Assembly: GCA_905221605.1 (NCBI GenBank)
Contig: CAJNDS010000292.1
Span: forward strand, 64,001-109,152
Direction: 5' to 3'
DNA from: Symbiodinium natans
Lineage: Eukaryota > Sar > Dinophyceae > Suessiales > Symbiodiniaceae
Length of the DNA stretch: 45,152 nucleotides
Positions 10,632 to 21,740 of this stretch are shown here, piece after piece. The notes beneath the pieces are model-generated. The model saw nothing but the letters and a program-made list of their open reading frames with translations, ran no database searches and had not been told where the DNA came from. The translations under genes and the position numbers were made by a program. Every line of letters starts with the position of its first letter. Position 1 is the stretch's first letter.

Positions 10632-10752
10632 CTTAGAGGTTCATGGGTACTTGCAACCCCCAATTGTAAGTCTACTTGTAACCAACTCAGAGGACTTGGG
10701 GGCTCATAAGTACAGTTAGAATTGGGTTTGTAAGTAGCCCTGAGCCTCTAAG
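10632..10752. mobile_element. 121-bp hairpin, MITE-like
   Basis: The segment begins CTTAGAGG and ends CCTCTAAG. Its right half in reverse complement (CTTAGAGGCTCAGGGCTACT, then TACAAACCCAATTCTAA) matches the left half (CTTAGAGGTTCATGGGTACT, then TGCAACCCCCAATTGTAA) with few mismatches. There is no coding capacity. A related shorter copy lies at 5509-5566. Confidence 0.7.
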
Positions 10753-11171
10753 TGGGCCCCCTTTCTTCAGAGCGCACACACGTCGCAGAGTGCACGGAAG
10801 TCGCCTCGATGTCAGCCAGCGGGTACTCGTGAGGCAACGTAGCATAGAGCGGGCGCAGGTCCTAAGGACAAAACGCCATCAAGCAAACACGCCGGCTACA
10901 CGCACTTACCAACTCATCCTTGCCATGCTGTATACTTGTTCTGAATAGGAAATTCGAGATGCTAGGGCACCCATTCCCCCCCACACACGTCTCTTTGTTC
11001 AGGGACTCTTTGACTGTTCTTCGGACACCTGAGTCCCGGCTCATTCTGCGATGAACCACTCAGCTTGACCTCGCTCCTCCCCTGCCCTTGCCTCCTCCAG
11101 CTTCTGGAGCCGGATGCCATTGAAGGCCGAATGGTTCCTGGAGGACAAACCGGACCCCTTGCCGCACATTG

Positions 11172-11226
11172 GGGTTTAGGGTTTTAGGCTTTAGGGTCTT
11201 AGGGTTTAGTTTAGGGCTCAGGGTCA
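11172..11226. repeat. Short TTTAGGG tract
   Basis: GGGGTTTAGGG, TTTTAGG, CTTTAGGG and CTTAGGGTTTAG words in tandem. Same telomere-type sequence as elsewhere, in G-strand orientation. Confidence 0.65.
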
Positions 11227-14200
11227 TCCTCACAGGTGAGAGCAGTACCAAAGAGAGCGCGCTGCCAAGGCACCCAGCCAAGGCAGACTCGATCTCCGCG
11301 ACGAGGGCTCGCTCCAGCCTATCGCACCCCCAAGCAGTTCAACGACGCCCCACTCCCGGAACCCCTTAAACCCTCAAGATCCTTGAGCGCTTTTTTACAC
11401 CCGCGTTGGCCTGGCACGACTCTCCTCCTCGTCGCAGTCCGCGACGGACTTGCGAAGACTGCAATGCAAGGCGGGTGTGGCTGTCGCAACACATCCGAAG
11501 CCTTGTGAAGTGCGGAGCGCCAACTAAAGCTGCACCTGGTCTTCACGAGCCCCAGGGGTCGCGCCAGGGACGTCAAAGCGCAAACTCCCGGGCTGAGCCC
11601 TGCCGAAGCCGAGAGATTCTGGGTGTCTAGGATGTTGAGACACTGGCTTTATTTGAACCAGCCTTAACTGTTTTAAGGGTCAACCTGTGCGCTGTAGCCA
11701 ACCTTCAGCTGTGCAAGACTCATCGTCGTCGCTGTAGCCTCAGCCACGGCTCAAGATAACAAGAACTGACAACGTGCTATCCAGAGATCATCCAGAGAAC
11801 CCACACGCCAGGCACCGGGCGTGCACCGACGGCGCCGACCTCATTCCCGGAGGTCCTCGGTTCATGACGGATGCCAATGGTCCCCTGTGTCCTCTTGCTT
11901 CTAAGCTGCTCCCTGGATGCGTCTTGGAATGTTATGGACGTCTCCCCGGAGGTCTCTGTCGTCTTCGAGCCCCGGAGCCTGCCCGAGATTGCCCGAGGCA
12001 TGCTTCAGGAAGTTTCCCCACAAGCCCTCACGCGTCCTGTCCTCAACCCGCAATGAACACGTGTGAAACCATGTGAGACTGGTGCCTCGACTGCATCAGC
12101 ACTACGCCCTCGGCAGAGATTGCCGCGGCGGCGTTCGGCTGGGAGCCGAGGGCTACGATGAACAGAATGAAGCGCCTTATTGCAAGATGCATAGGCTGCA
12201 GAGGTGTGAGAGCCTTAGGTGGGCTCAAAAGCTGCTGGGTCCGTTGAGCCCATGGCATTGCCATTGCTTCGCTAAACGGGTGTGGCGTAAATCACTCAGA
12301 GCTGAGCGGCTGCGTCCAAACACGAGCTGTCACGAGCCTGAAAATGCCCGAAACACCCTGAAACCACGGTAGTAGCGCTCGACTCCTCCATGTCCTTCCC
12401 CACTTCGCGCTGAACAGAGCTAAATGCTTTGGGTGAGTACGAGAGAAGTCTGCTGCAGCATATGAAGCATGCCTAACAAAAATTGAAGCACATCGTCCAT
12501 TCGTAACGTCGTAGGACCTGGGTACCAGCTGGAGACGTGCTGAGGCTCCTTTCGTTTGCGTCTGACAACGGAGCTTCTGGAGTCCCAGACAGCACCAAGG
12601 ATTGGGTCGCCACGGCTTCAAGCCAGAGCTTGGCACGGATCGCAGCGCTAGGCCGCTGGGCTGGCTTGGGCCACTTTTGGACATTTTAAGGGCATTTTGC
12701 AGCTACAGTATCCCTGGCTACGCAAGCCGGCCAAGCCGCGCAGGCTGCACAGTCATTACCACGGCTGAAACGGACCCGGGCCTGCACCGGAGGCCTTCGA
12801 GAAGCTCCGGCGGGAAGAGGGTGATCTCTCCCGGTCTCAGTAAAGATTCAAGCTGCCTCTTCTGATGACAGGCTACTGTAGCTCCTAGGTCCGGTGCTGC
12901 GCTGCAAACTCCTGGAGGCCATGCCTGAGATAGGACTGGCGGTTCCAAGGTTACCTACCTGACCACTCAGCAACATGAGGTGCCCACTGCTGAACAAGCC
13001 TGTCGTCATCTTCTTGAAGGCCATCCAGATCCTCGGGCGCATCTGAGGCAGGTACGTGTAGGATCGTGTAGGCCAGGTTGGAGTAAAAATGAAGAAACAG
13101 ATGGAAGGTTCCTTTCAGGCGCTAGGAGAGCCGTATCTTCCGAGTGAGGGGGACTGCCGCGCCGAAACAAAGTCATGCTGAGAAGGCCACGGCTGCCCCG
13201 ATCTTCTGGCAAATTCGATATATCTCTCCAGACTTGCCTTGGAGAGTTGGGCTCGGGGTAGGGATGGGCAGATGCATCGCCCTTACAAGGCTTGCTCGCC
13301 GGCCTTTCATGGCGGCTGTGTTCATGGCAGTCCGAGTCGTGTACCTGAAATCTGCCAGAAGATCACCAGCGTGGCTATGCGACGCTCCGGCTCAGGCAAA
13401 CTTCAGTACCACTCTGGGCCCGGTGCGACACATCCATCTCGTAGCGTCCTGAAGTTCCCAATGGTATCTGTTTGCACTTCCTGTAGCCCATGTGTCTTGG
13501 GCTGCGTGTTCATGCCATGGTTTGCAGCAGGCAATGGCATCTCTGTCTCTCGCTCTCTATCTCCCCGTGTCCTAGACACTCGTAGCTTGCATGTGCCGCT
13601 TCCGCCATGATGGCTTCCAGGACGTCCTTTCAGATTCATTCTGCTTTTTCATCATCTGACAAAGCAGACCGACCCGTGTCTTGCAAATGTTCTGGCAGTG
13701 GAGTCCTCTTTCTGTGTGACAGATGTGTACTCACCTGCATGGCGACAGCCATCAAAGAAGAGCTAGTCTGTGCGTAGTCAACTCCAGGTGCAGAAGCATC
13801 CACCTGTGACTTTTTTCAAGACCTTCTGGATCTCGGTAAGGTCTTAGTAGTGCACGTGTGAACCATCATGTACCTCTACTCCTCTTGCTGGATGCAAGCG
13901 GCTTAAAACCGCCAGCCAACCAAGTGTCACACGCGAGTCGTCGGCGGCCGGACCTCCGCATGCAAAACGAAGGGTGGTGAAGAGTAAGGCAGCATCTTCA
14001 CATCGCAGATGTGCAGAAAAGTCAGCCCGGAGCCCATTGCAAGCCGCGCCAACTTCCACTTCGAGGTGGCCGCAGGTCGTGTCTCAGGTAGATGCTCTCT
14101 GGAGATCTATGATTCTTGTGGGCGCGGGCATAAACGCGAAAGAAGACATGGCAACGTTCGCGGCTGCTGGCGCATGATGCGCATGTGCTTCGTTACGAGT

Positions 14201-14542
14201 GTCCAAGTGCAGGGCCATGTGCTTTGTTTCTTGGCGCACTCCTGACCTCCCGACTCCGGGGGGGAGCATGCACAGCTCACCAGCCTCTCTCTCAGAACAA
14301 AGCCGAATGCCGGGGGGTCGGTCGGGCTTGCGAACCACTGTTGTCTGTCAAACCCCGTCCTGCTCTCCATGCTCTGCAGCACGCTGTCTCAGTAGGTGCA
14401 GGTGCGGGAACGTGCATGCAGTGTGACGATCCAGCGCTACTCTCTACCGCAACCCAACGCAAAGCTAAAGCGGGATGTCGGGCTGTGTCCCAGACCCATG
14501 TGCTTCCGCTGAGGAGAGGCCGGCGTAGGAGGCATGTCCTCT
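11227..14542. other. Unassigned stretch with one possible short exon
   Basis: No domain is recognised on either strand. On the minus strand 12957-13044 has the look of an exon: it follows CCTCAG, reads DAPEDLDGLQEDDDRLVQQW and ends at a GTAGGT donor, but nothing adjoining confirms it. The rest looks intronic or intergenic. Confidence 0.35.
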
Positions 14543-15265
14543 TCATGAGAGACCGTCTCGCGGAATTCGCAGATCCCTTGTGAGCCCTTTGTCCTTCGGA
14601 GTTCGCGGTGTTCTCCGGGAGGCCTTCCTGGAGAATCCAAGGGCTGCAGCAACTATAGTGTGTATGTGGTTTATACAGCGTAGATTTATGTCTACGCTGG
14701 TATATGTCTCTCTTTTTCGCTTTGCTTGAGGACAACATTCCCCTGGGGCGCCTTTGGTGGCCGTCACTTTCGGCGGGGTGCTCTGCCAAAGCATCCTGAG
14801 CATAAAACGCACAGAAACCGTATGGACTTTCACATGGGCTAGGATGTCGAGCATGCGCGCACGCACAAACACGCGTGCGCATGCGCTCTTGACAAGTATC
14901 GGATATGAAAGCAGAACCATGCAACTACGCATGTCATTGAACATGTTATCTGTCAACATGTCAGCAAAGTATCTTTTGGACCGGACACCCCCAAACGTGG
15001 TGCTTTCTAGCTTTCGGGCACAACATCCCTTGCTCTCGCTTTCTGAGGGGGGGGGTCGGAAATCATCGGCAGTACCAGCAGATCTGTTACCTGATGCTGC
15101 CAAAGAACGCTGCTCAGAGTCATGTTCTGCCGTGCCGCCATCCGCCTTTCCAGCTTGAAAGAGATACGACGGGCCATTGGATGCATTGAAACCGACCCGA
15201 GGCATAAGGCCAAGGCGGAGACGGCGAAGCAACACCATTCCTCGGAATCGGCGTGGGGGGGACAT
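14543..15265 (-). CDS. Long open frame, unrecognised, doubtful
   Basis: A 240-codon frame is open on the minus strand. It has no recognised domain, overlaps open frames on both strands and crosses an alternating purine/pyrimidine tract (14846-14885). It may be chance in GC-rich DNA. Listed for its length only. Confidence 0.15.
   Translation of the reverse strand: MSPPRRFRGMVLLRRLRLGLMPRVGFNASNGPSYLFQAGKADGGTAEHDSEQRSLAASGNRSAGTADDFRPPPSESESKGCCARKLESTTFGGVRSKRYFADMLTDNMFNDMRSCMVLLSYPILVKSACARVFVRARMLDILAHVKVHTVSVRFMLRMLWQSTPPKVTATKGAPGECCPQAKRKRETYTSVDINLRCINHIHTIVAAALGFSRKASRRTPRTPKDKGLTRDLRIPRDGLS
14846..14885. repeat. Alternating purine-pyrimidine tract
   Basis: GCATGCGCGCACGCACA followed by ACACGCGTGCGCATGCGC forms short nested palindromes of the kind that can adopt Z-DNA or cruciforms. 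Confidence 0.5.
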
Positions 15266-15863
15266 CGCGAAAGTGAGAGCAGAGCCCGGAGAGCCCTGAG
15301 AGATCCTGAGAGGCTCTCCCGCTGCAGCGAGAAAGGAACGCTGTCACACAGGACTCTTAGGATTCTTTTGTGCAGCTTCTTGTGCAGCTGCGCATCGCCG
15401 CCATCCTCAGGTTCCCTCCGCGTCAAGGAGGAACCTGACCGACGAGCAGCGACCAGCATCCATTATCTCATTGCTTTCTCTTAACTTCACAGGAAGTATG
15501 TCCATCTCATGAATCAGAGATGCACTGGGAAAAAGGGTGTCGACGTTGCCTGCCTGGTCTGGTGCACGTGGCGTCGGAGGCTATGGGGCACGGCTCGCAA
15601 GCAGCGCACGCGAGTGTTTCTGCAACCTCTTACTTACATCTGGGTTTGGTCAAGGTGCTCATTGCCATTTGACTGCGAAGCAGGTATAGTCGCTGGGTCT
15701 GTGGGGCTGCTTTGGCGACCAAAGTGTTGGAGATGAGCGCCCATAACTCGATTCATGCCATGCTTTGTCCACCTCCATGAGGCCGACGCGGCCGAAAGCA
15801 GCAGCAAAAAGGTGGGATCGGCGCGCTGGGCAGACTTCGACATCTTCTGTTGATGTAGCCTAG

Positions 15864-16140
15864 CTAACACATGCTAACAATCACCACTGGGCTCCCAGTT
15901 CGAACTGCCCGTCGCTGGTCATCATTGGAGCGCTTCAGGTAAAAGACCTGCCGTTGCAGAAAGGTGGTGCAAGGGATGCGCCCTGGGTTGTGATCGAATT
16001 CGAAACAACCCCATGAACGCCACCCGACGTAGAACTTGCGTTCAAGCGCATGTGAAAGCACCTTGGTCCAGTTCTTTACACCAACAAAGGTCTTAAAATG
16101 CCTCCACAGCAAGGGAGGAGACTCCCGGAAAACGTCACTC
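15864..16140 (-). CDS. Possible exon, unrecognised
   Basis: The minus frame reads RESPPLLWRHFKTFVGVKNW, then KVLSHALERKFYVGWRSWGC, then IPCTTFLQRQVFYLKRSNDD. The aromatic- and lysine-rich composition is unlike the surrounding frames and suggests real coding. No family is recognised and no reliable splice partner was identified. Confidence 0.3.
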
Positions 16141-16148
16141 GGAAGCAA

Positions 16149-16990
16149 AGGACTCTCTTAGCTTCCTAACCATCTCAGGTCGAGGTTGACAGCTCAATCA
16201 CACAACTCGGACCGGGCCAGCTGGGGCTTCACTGGCTTCAGGCTTGGTAAGAGAGTAGGCTTCCACACCTAAGGGGATCCAAAGTCATTTCTCGTCCGTG
16301 GAGTCCATAGTCTCACTTTCCTCTTTCCTACGAAACAGCAATGCGGTGCGTTTCATCATCGTACCCTCCTAACCCATCCCAACCTCCCGAGAAGTCACGT
16401 GGCTTGCAAGGCCACAATGTCCGCAAAATGTTCAAACACCGTTGTGTTTGGAACATGTTTGGTGTTTTAGGATGTATAAACCAGGACCTTCTCATGTCTC
16501 TCGAAAGCGTTTAGAAGGCAGTGCACATCATGTCCGTGCACAGTGCACTGGCTGACGCTACCGCCCCCAACCCTGAGCGCACCCTCAACGAGGAGATCGA
16601 TCCGAGCCTCAGGCAACATGCGGCTTGTCTGCCAAACGCTGAAGGGTTGAGGCAGGCCCAAGACTGTGTTGGTCATGCGCTGACATACATATGTATATCG
16701 ATATATATGTATATTATATATATATATATGTATGCACGCATCTTGCACTAGCTAGCATCCTGCATTAGCTACACGTTGGCGGAAGTTTAACCTTCAGATG
16801 TGCTCGCAAGAGCAAACCCTTGGGCCTCGTGTTCTGAAGCTTGTGAACCAACCCTTCAGTCGCGCCCTAAACTCGTCTCTATTCAGCAGAGGACACATAT
16901 AGTATCACAATGTTCCCTTGGAAAGTAATCGCGAAATCTTGCTCAAAGAAAAATGTTGCTTCGACGGCCATTCCGTCGACTGCAGCCTCT
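16149..16990. other. No gene seen; TA microsatellite and a small perfect hairpin
   Basis: A 12-bp stem (ATGTTCAAACAC / GTGTTTGGAACAT) lies at about 16430-16465. A TATATG/TA microsatellite lies at 16684-16733. No recognised coding frame. Confidence 0.4.
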
Positions 16991-17044
16991 CACAACTTCT
17001 ACAAGTTTACAACTTGTGAACGGCGCGAGTGCCACCAGAAAGAC

Positions 17045-17275
17045 ACAAGCAAACACACCAGACCCCCTGGGGGCCCCGTCTGCGGCATCCTTGGCTTCAG
17101 GAGAGTCGGGGAATGTCGGGGGTCGTAAACGGGCTCTGCGTTCAACGGGGAGACCTCTGCAGTCGCCTTGCGCCCAAAAATCCTCTGCATCGCAGCTGCA
17201 CATTGCATGCCGAACCACTGCGCGGCACCCAGCAAGCCGTTGAGAGTCTCGTCTGTATCATCCTGCCAAACACGT
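17045..17275 (-). CDS. Possible exon, unrecognised
   Basis: The minus frame reads DDTDETLNGLLGAAQWFGMQ, then CAAAMQRIFGRKATAEVSPL, then NAEPVYDPRHSPTLLKP. It has balanced, protein-like composition. The neighbouring sequence has poly-A and T/C runs that fit introns. No family is recognised. Confidence 0.3.
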
Positions 17276-17664
17276 TTGGGCTCCAGGGGCTGTGCCAAGA
17301 CATCCTGGGCATGGGGTGGGGGCAAAGAGCACAAAAAAAAAAGGGGCGCCCCAAGTCGACTATTCGATGCAGGATAAGAATTGCAAAAAAAAGAACAGAG
17401 AAACTGGTCAGTCAAAAGCTCCTGGGCAGGAGTGAAGTGTCCCGTGTGTGTATATATATAATATGTGTATATGTATATATAGAGACCGGGACGCTGTGGG
17501 AGTGCACTTTTTTCTATTTGTTTAAAGATATTTCAAAAACACTCTCACAGCGCAGCCGTATTTTATATAAACACAATCACGAGTCATGCACAACATGCAA
17601 GTGCGCCAACACAAAGCAGCGATACAGTGTATGTCCTGTCCCCGTTTTCAAAATAAATTGGCCA

Positions 17665-18390
17665 ACTTCATTGGAATCCTAGAAACAACAATAGGAATCC
17701 TCTATTTATATCCGTAGGAACCCTATTTTAAATAATCGGAGCCGTAAAGTCAATAGGAAGCCTCTTAACATGAATTGGAGACCCCTCACAAAAAGATGAG
17801 AATCCTCGTAGAATTAATCGGAATCCTATTAAACTGAAGAGGAACCCTACTACAATTAATACGAACCAATCGGACTCCTATAAAAAATCAGGCGAACCCT
17901 TAGAAATACTAAAATGAACATGAGCCTAAACCAATAGGAACCCCTTTAAAGTGAATGAGATCCCTATTAATATGAATACGAATCCCATTAACATGAACAA
18001 GAATCTGATGAAAATTGATAGGAATCTTATTACATGAGTAGGAGCCTTATTAAAATAATTAAGATCCTCTATTGAATTATCGGAACCGGATAACAGTTAA
18101 TAGGACGGAAGCCTATTAAAATGAATAGGAACCGTTGACAAATCAAAAAGAACCCGGGTTACAATTCACAGGAATCCTATTAGAACGAGAAGGAATCTTA
18201 CCAAAATGAATGGGAACCAATAGGCCTGCAAAACAATAGAATCCTTGTACAAGAACTAATAGGAACCCTGCTAAACTAATATGAGCCTAATCCTTAAAAT
18301 TAATTAAAACCCTTTGCGAATCCCAGTAACATGAATAAGAACCCTGTTTAAATTGATAGGAACCTTATTACATTAGTAGGAGCCTTAGGG
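17665..18390. repeat. Decayed tandem repeat, unit about 30 bp (GGAACCCTATTAAAATGAATA type)
   Basis: The words GGAAYCCTATTAAAATGAATA and variants recur roughly every 30 bases for about 720 bp, with many substitutions. No coding capacity. It occupies the left half of the 2.2-kb element. Confidence 0.7.
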
Positions 18391-18629
18391 CGTGATGTCT
18401 TAAAATATGTTGCGAAGGTACAGTGTTTAATATAGATATTAGGTTTTGCTTATTGGGGATGATTGCTTGACTCATCCTAGCTAAGGTATAGTTTTTAGGA
18501 TAGATGTCATGCCTTGCGTATTGGGGCGCGATTGATTATATGGAGGTTTTGGTACTCTCTCGAGATTTTGCAGGATTCGAGTTTGTTTTTTGGTACCTCC
18601 TCGAGAAATGGTGGCTGGGAGAGCGCCTC

Positions 18630-18890
18630 AGATCACGAAATTCATGGAAAACATTGGTTCTACCAATGTTGTTGAAAGATGGAGCCGAAAAACATTGGTA
18701 AAACCGACGTTTTCCAAAAATCCAGGATTTTCAAACCATGTAGCCGCGAGCACGAAATTCATGGATAACATTGGTTTTACCATTTTTTGAAGGATGGAGC
18801 CGAAAAAACGTCGGTACAGCCAATGTTTTCCAAAAAATCCATGCTTTTCAAACCATGTGGCTGGGAGCACGAAATTCATGGATAATATAT
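18630..18890. repeat. Tandem repeat, period about 117 bp
   Basis: CACGAAATTCATGGA recurs at about 18635, 18751 and 18869. The intervening ACATTGGTTYTACCA, GATGGAGCCGAAAAA, TTTTCCAAAAA and TTTTCAAACCATGT words are in the same order in each copy. Two full copies and a partial third. Confidence 0.8.
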
Positions 18891-19143
18891 CAATGTTCGT
18901 TACAAAAGGGCACTCAGAAATATAAAACACACATAAAACACAAATACCAAAAACAACTGTACAAAAAAAGCGTACAAAAATGAAATAACACCTAAAAGCC
19001 TAAAGAAAAACCAAAAAACAACCTTCAGAAGACACCGAAAAACCGTAAAAAAGAAAATGGTACAGCAAAATCTCCAATAATACACAAAAATCCTCGAAAA
19101 AACAAAAAACCAAAAAAACAAAAACACCAAAAAAACAAAAAAA

Positions 19144-19504
19144 CCAATCCTGAGAGACTCTTCCCAGGGGTCCGGCTCCCCAACAGAGTCCCTCAGGATT
19201 GGTTTTTTTGGTTTTTTTGGTTTTTTTGGTTTTTTTGGTTCTCTTGGACAAGAATCCCCAAAAAACCAAAAAACCAAAAAAACCAAAAAAACCAAAAAAA
19301 CCAAAAAAACCAATCCTGAGAGACTCTTCCCAGGGGTCCGGCTCCCCAACAGAGTCCCTCAGGATTGGTTTTTTTGGTTTTTTTGGATTTTTTGGTTCTC
19401 TTGGACTAGAATCCCCAAAAAACCAAAAACCCAAAAAACCAAAAAACCAATCCTGAGAGACTCTTCCCAGGGGTCCGGCTCCCCAACAGAGTCCCTCAGG
19501 ATTG
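19144..19504. repeat. Array of three 59-bp hairpins separated by GGTTTTTTT / AAAAAAACC spacers
   Basis: Units lie at 19144-19202, 19310-19368 and 19446-19504. Each starts CCAATCCTGAGAGACTCT and ends AGAGTCCCTCAGGATTGG (the last ends GGATTG), around the loop TCCCAGGGGTCCGGCTCCCC. The spacers are themselves self-complementary (GGTTTTTTT runs, then TTCTCTTGGACAAGAATCC, then AAAAAACC runs). Lysine/phenylalanine-rich frames across the array are by-products. Confidence 0.85.
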
Positions 19505-19664
19505 TTTTTTTTTTTTGGTTTTCTTGTTTCTTTTTCATTATTTTTGTTTGTAGGGATTTTGTGTAGTTTATTTCTTGTTGCACGTTTTTCGTATGTTTTT
19601 AGGGTTTTTTGAAGTTTTGCGTGTTTTTTTTTGTGGAAAAAGTGCACTCCCACAGCGTCCCATT

Positions 19665-19835
19665 TTCTATATATATATATATATCTACACATATTTATAT
19701 ATATATATATATATGCGTGCCTGCGTGCGTTAGCGCATGCGCACAGGGGCGCGGGCCCGCGGGCGCATACGCGTGCACGAGTGCAGGCGTGTGCGCGTGC
19801 ATGTGTGCGTGAATGCGTGCGCGTGTGTGTCCACA
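19665..19835. repeat. TA microsatellite and alternating GC/GT tract
   Basis: (TA)n at 19668-19712 is followed by GCGTGC, GCGCATGCGCAC, GGGCCCGCGGGCGCATACGC and GTGTGCGCGTGC. Over 100 bases are nearly all alternating purine-pyrimidine. Confidence 0.7.
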
Positions 19836-20668
19836 TCCTGCAACAGCTGTTCATGCTTGAATTTGTGGGTAAGCTCAATGATTGTGCATGCTAGCAACAA
19901 CCTTTCGGGCCGGGTCTTGCATTTTGGGAGGACCAGTTTTGGCAGACATGCATACATGTTTCATTGCACAGGGAGCCGCAAGCCCATCCTTGGAGCTGCG
20001 GCAAACGAAAACCTCCAATGATTGGTGTGAAAACGTTTCCTGCGCAAACCGTGAAATCTGTTTATTGTCAGGCCGGTTGGGTGATTTGATGATGTGTTCC
20101 ACGAGGGTCTCAAAACAGGATTGCAGGCAGGCAGTGAAGAGTGCTCAAGGGCACATGCGACATGTGTTGGGCTGTCTTGTGCTTGTGCTGTCATTCAACA
20201 GTTTGCACACTTCACACATGTCTCTGCAGAGACCACGTCAGTGCGTGGGGTGTGTGTGTGTGTGTGCGGATGTGAGCACGTGCAGTGCATGGCATGTGAG
20301 CTTGCGCACCGCTCGCTCACACTGCACAAAGAATTCATCGAACTAAACTAAACCCATTTACGATGCAAAGGATGCCCTTGAGGGCCTCCAGCGTCCAAAG
20401 TGGATAACCACTTGTAAAGCATTGTTGCGCACAGTGGTTGCCCTGCCAACTCAGAATGCCAGTGTCCAATCATCACGGACTCACTGCTTGTACTGGGCTG
20501 CACACAAGCAGAAAGACAAAATCCCCATCATGTGGAGACATGTCGAAGCCTCGATGGTTCGATTTTCCATTTCCTGACCATACTGGGAAACTTGACACAG
20601 GACAGTGTCTCTCTCCCTGACCGCAGCAGCATCGATATGATCCCGTACAAGCAAAGCATTTGCATCCT

Positions 20669-21740
20669 TCACATGCAGATGCACATCAAGCTGGCACGAG
20701 CCAGCCTTCTTGCCATTGAAGTAAGAATTGAGCAGTGAGCTGACGAACCTGTACCCACCAGCACAAACTCAAACCCGCAGTCGCACAGTTGTGGAGTCAC
20801 TGACAAGTGCTCTTCCTCAAGGATCAATGCAACACGAAACTGCCGACAGACGACCGGCAAGTGTCATCAAGCGTGAGTGAGCAATGTCCGTCAGCTGTGT
20901 AGGGCAGCAGCGCATGGGGAAAGGCCCAGTCGTAGCCAAAAGTCTCCCGCATCGTGTCCGCGATGACGAGGCCTGTCCTGGACGAAAACAAATGTCCGTT
21001 TGGCACAAAGAGTGGACCTATCGCGCTGTGTGGCACCCTTCATTGGACATTAGTACTCTTTGAGAATGCTTCATTTTCCGCTTCAAGTGTGACAGGAAGC
21101 ACCAAGTTCAGAGCATGGGATCACCATTGCTGATGTGCTCCATGGCCTGGAAGCGGACTGAACTTCAAAGTGGCACGCAACTGACGTCCGTAAGCTCCAC
21201 CCGGATGCCACTCTTCCCAACTCGGGTCACGACCAGGTTCTTATAAACGTCAGGAAATGCGCCGACCTGGATTGCAGCAGATTCGATGCCAGCTCTGCAA
21301 TGCGAGCCCATGACCGACCTCCAGAAGCAGCCACTTGTCCAGAGCGTTCCTGTCCTCGCCCTTGAAACGCACGTCGTACCTGACCAGGTCACCATCCACA
21401 AGGCTTCTTCCCAAGCTTGCACTGCCAGGGTTGAAACACCGGCCTACTGGATGATTTCGGAGCTTTGTTCTCTGACACGCTCTGCGCATGTGCACATGTG
21501 TCACAGTGCCAGCACAGCTTGTGATACAAGCTGAAGCATTTGGATGAAGCTGAGTTGTGGGTCTTGTGAGCAGGGTTGTCCGGCCGGGTGCTGTAAATGA
21601 TGTACCCCACCGTGCAGCCTCGGACCTGTGACCACTTGCAGGGACCTGCCCATGAGGCCCACGCAATGTTTTTTGTGTAACACTACGATTTGCAGGATGC
21701 CGAATCCGGGGGCAACCAGCCTGCTTGTTTTCCAATGAGC
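20669..21740 (-). CDS. Cluster of exon-like minus-strand segments, unrecognised
   Basis: Several adjacent minus frames have protein-like composition but do not join without a frame change. 20824-21036 reads TGLVIADTMRETFGYDWAFP, then HALLPYTADGHCSLTLDDTC. 20690-20850 reads CRQFRVALILEEEHLSVTPQ, then LCDCGFEFVLVGTGSSAHCS. 21190-21300 reads FPDVYKNLVVTRVGKSGIRV. 21300-21420 reads DLVRYDVRFKGEDRNALDKW. 21420-21610 reads TVGYIIYSTRPDNPAHKTHN, then KLCWHCDTCAHAQSVSENKA. This could be a multi-exon gene with unusual splice sites or a frame-broken pseudogene. No family is recognised. Confidence 0.35.

Larger units (their letters stand above)
17476..19690. mobile_element. 2.2-kb non-coding element with 25-bp perfect terminal inverted repeats
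   Basis: GGGACGCTGTGGGAGTGCAC plus TTTTT at 17488-17512 is repeated exactly in reverse complement at 19637-19661. Outside both copies lies TATATATAGA next to a TA-rich microsatellite, so the element may have entered, or carries, TA repeats. A third, partial copy (CACTCTCACAGCGC, 17540-17553) forms a 60-nt hairpin with the left end. No transposase frame exists inside; the content is decayed 30-bp repeats, a tandem repeat and a hairpin array. A non-autonomous DNA transposon or foldback element is the best reading. Confidence 0.7.

Noticed and set aside
18900-19060. Possible gene on the AT-rich side of the hairpin array
   Set aside because: Lysine-rich short frames in A-rich DNA only; no motif.
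19000-19878. 292-codon Lys/Thr- and Phe-rich minus frame
   Set aside because: It is read through the hairpin array and its A/T-tract spacers.
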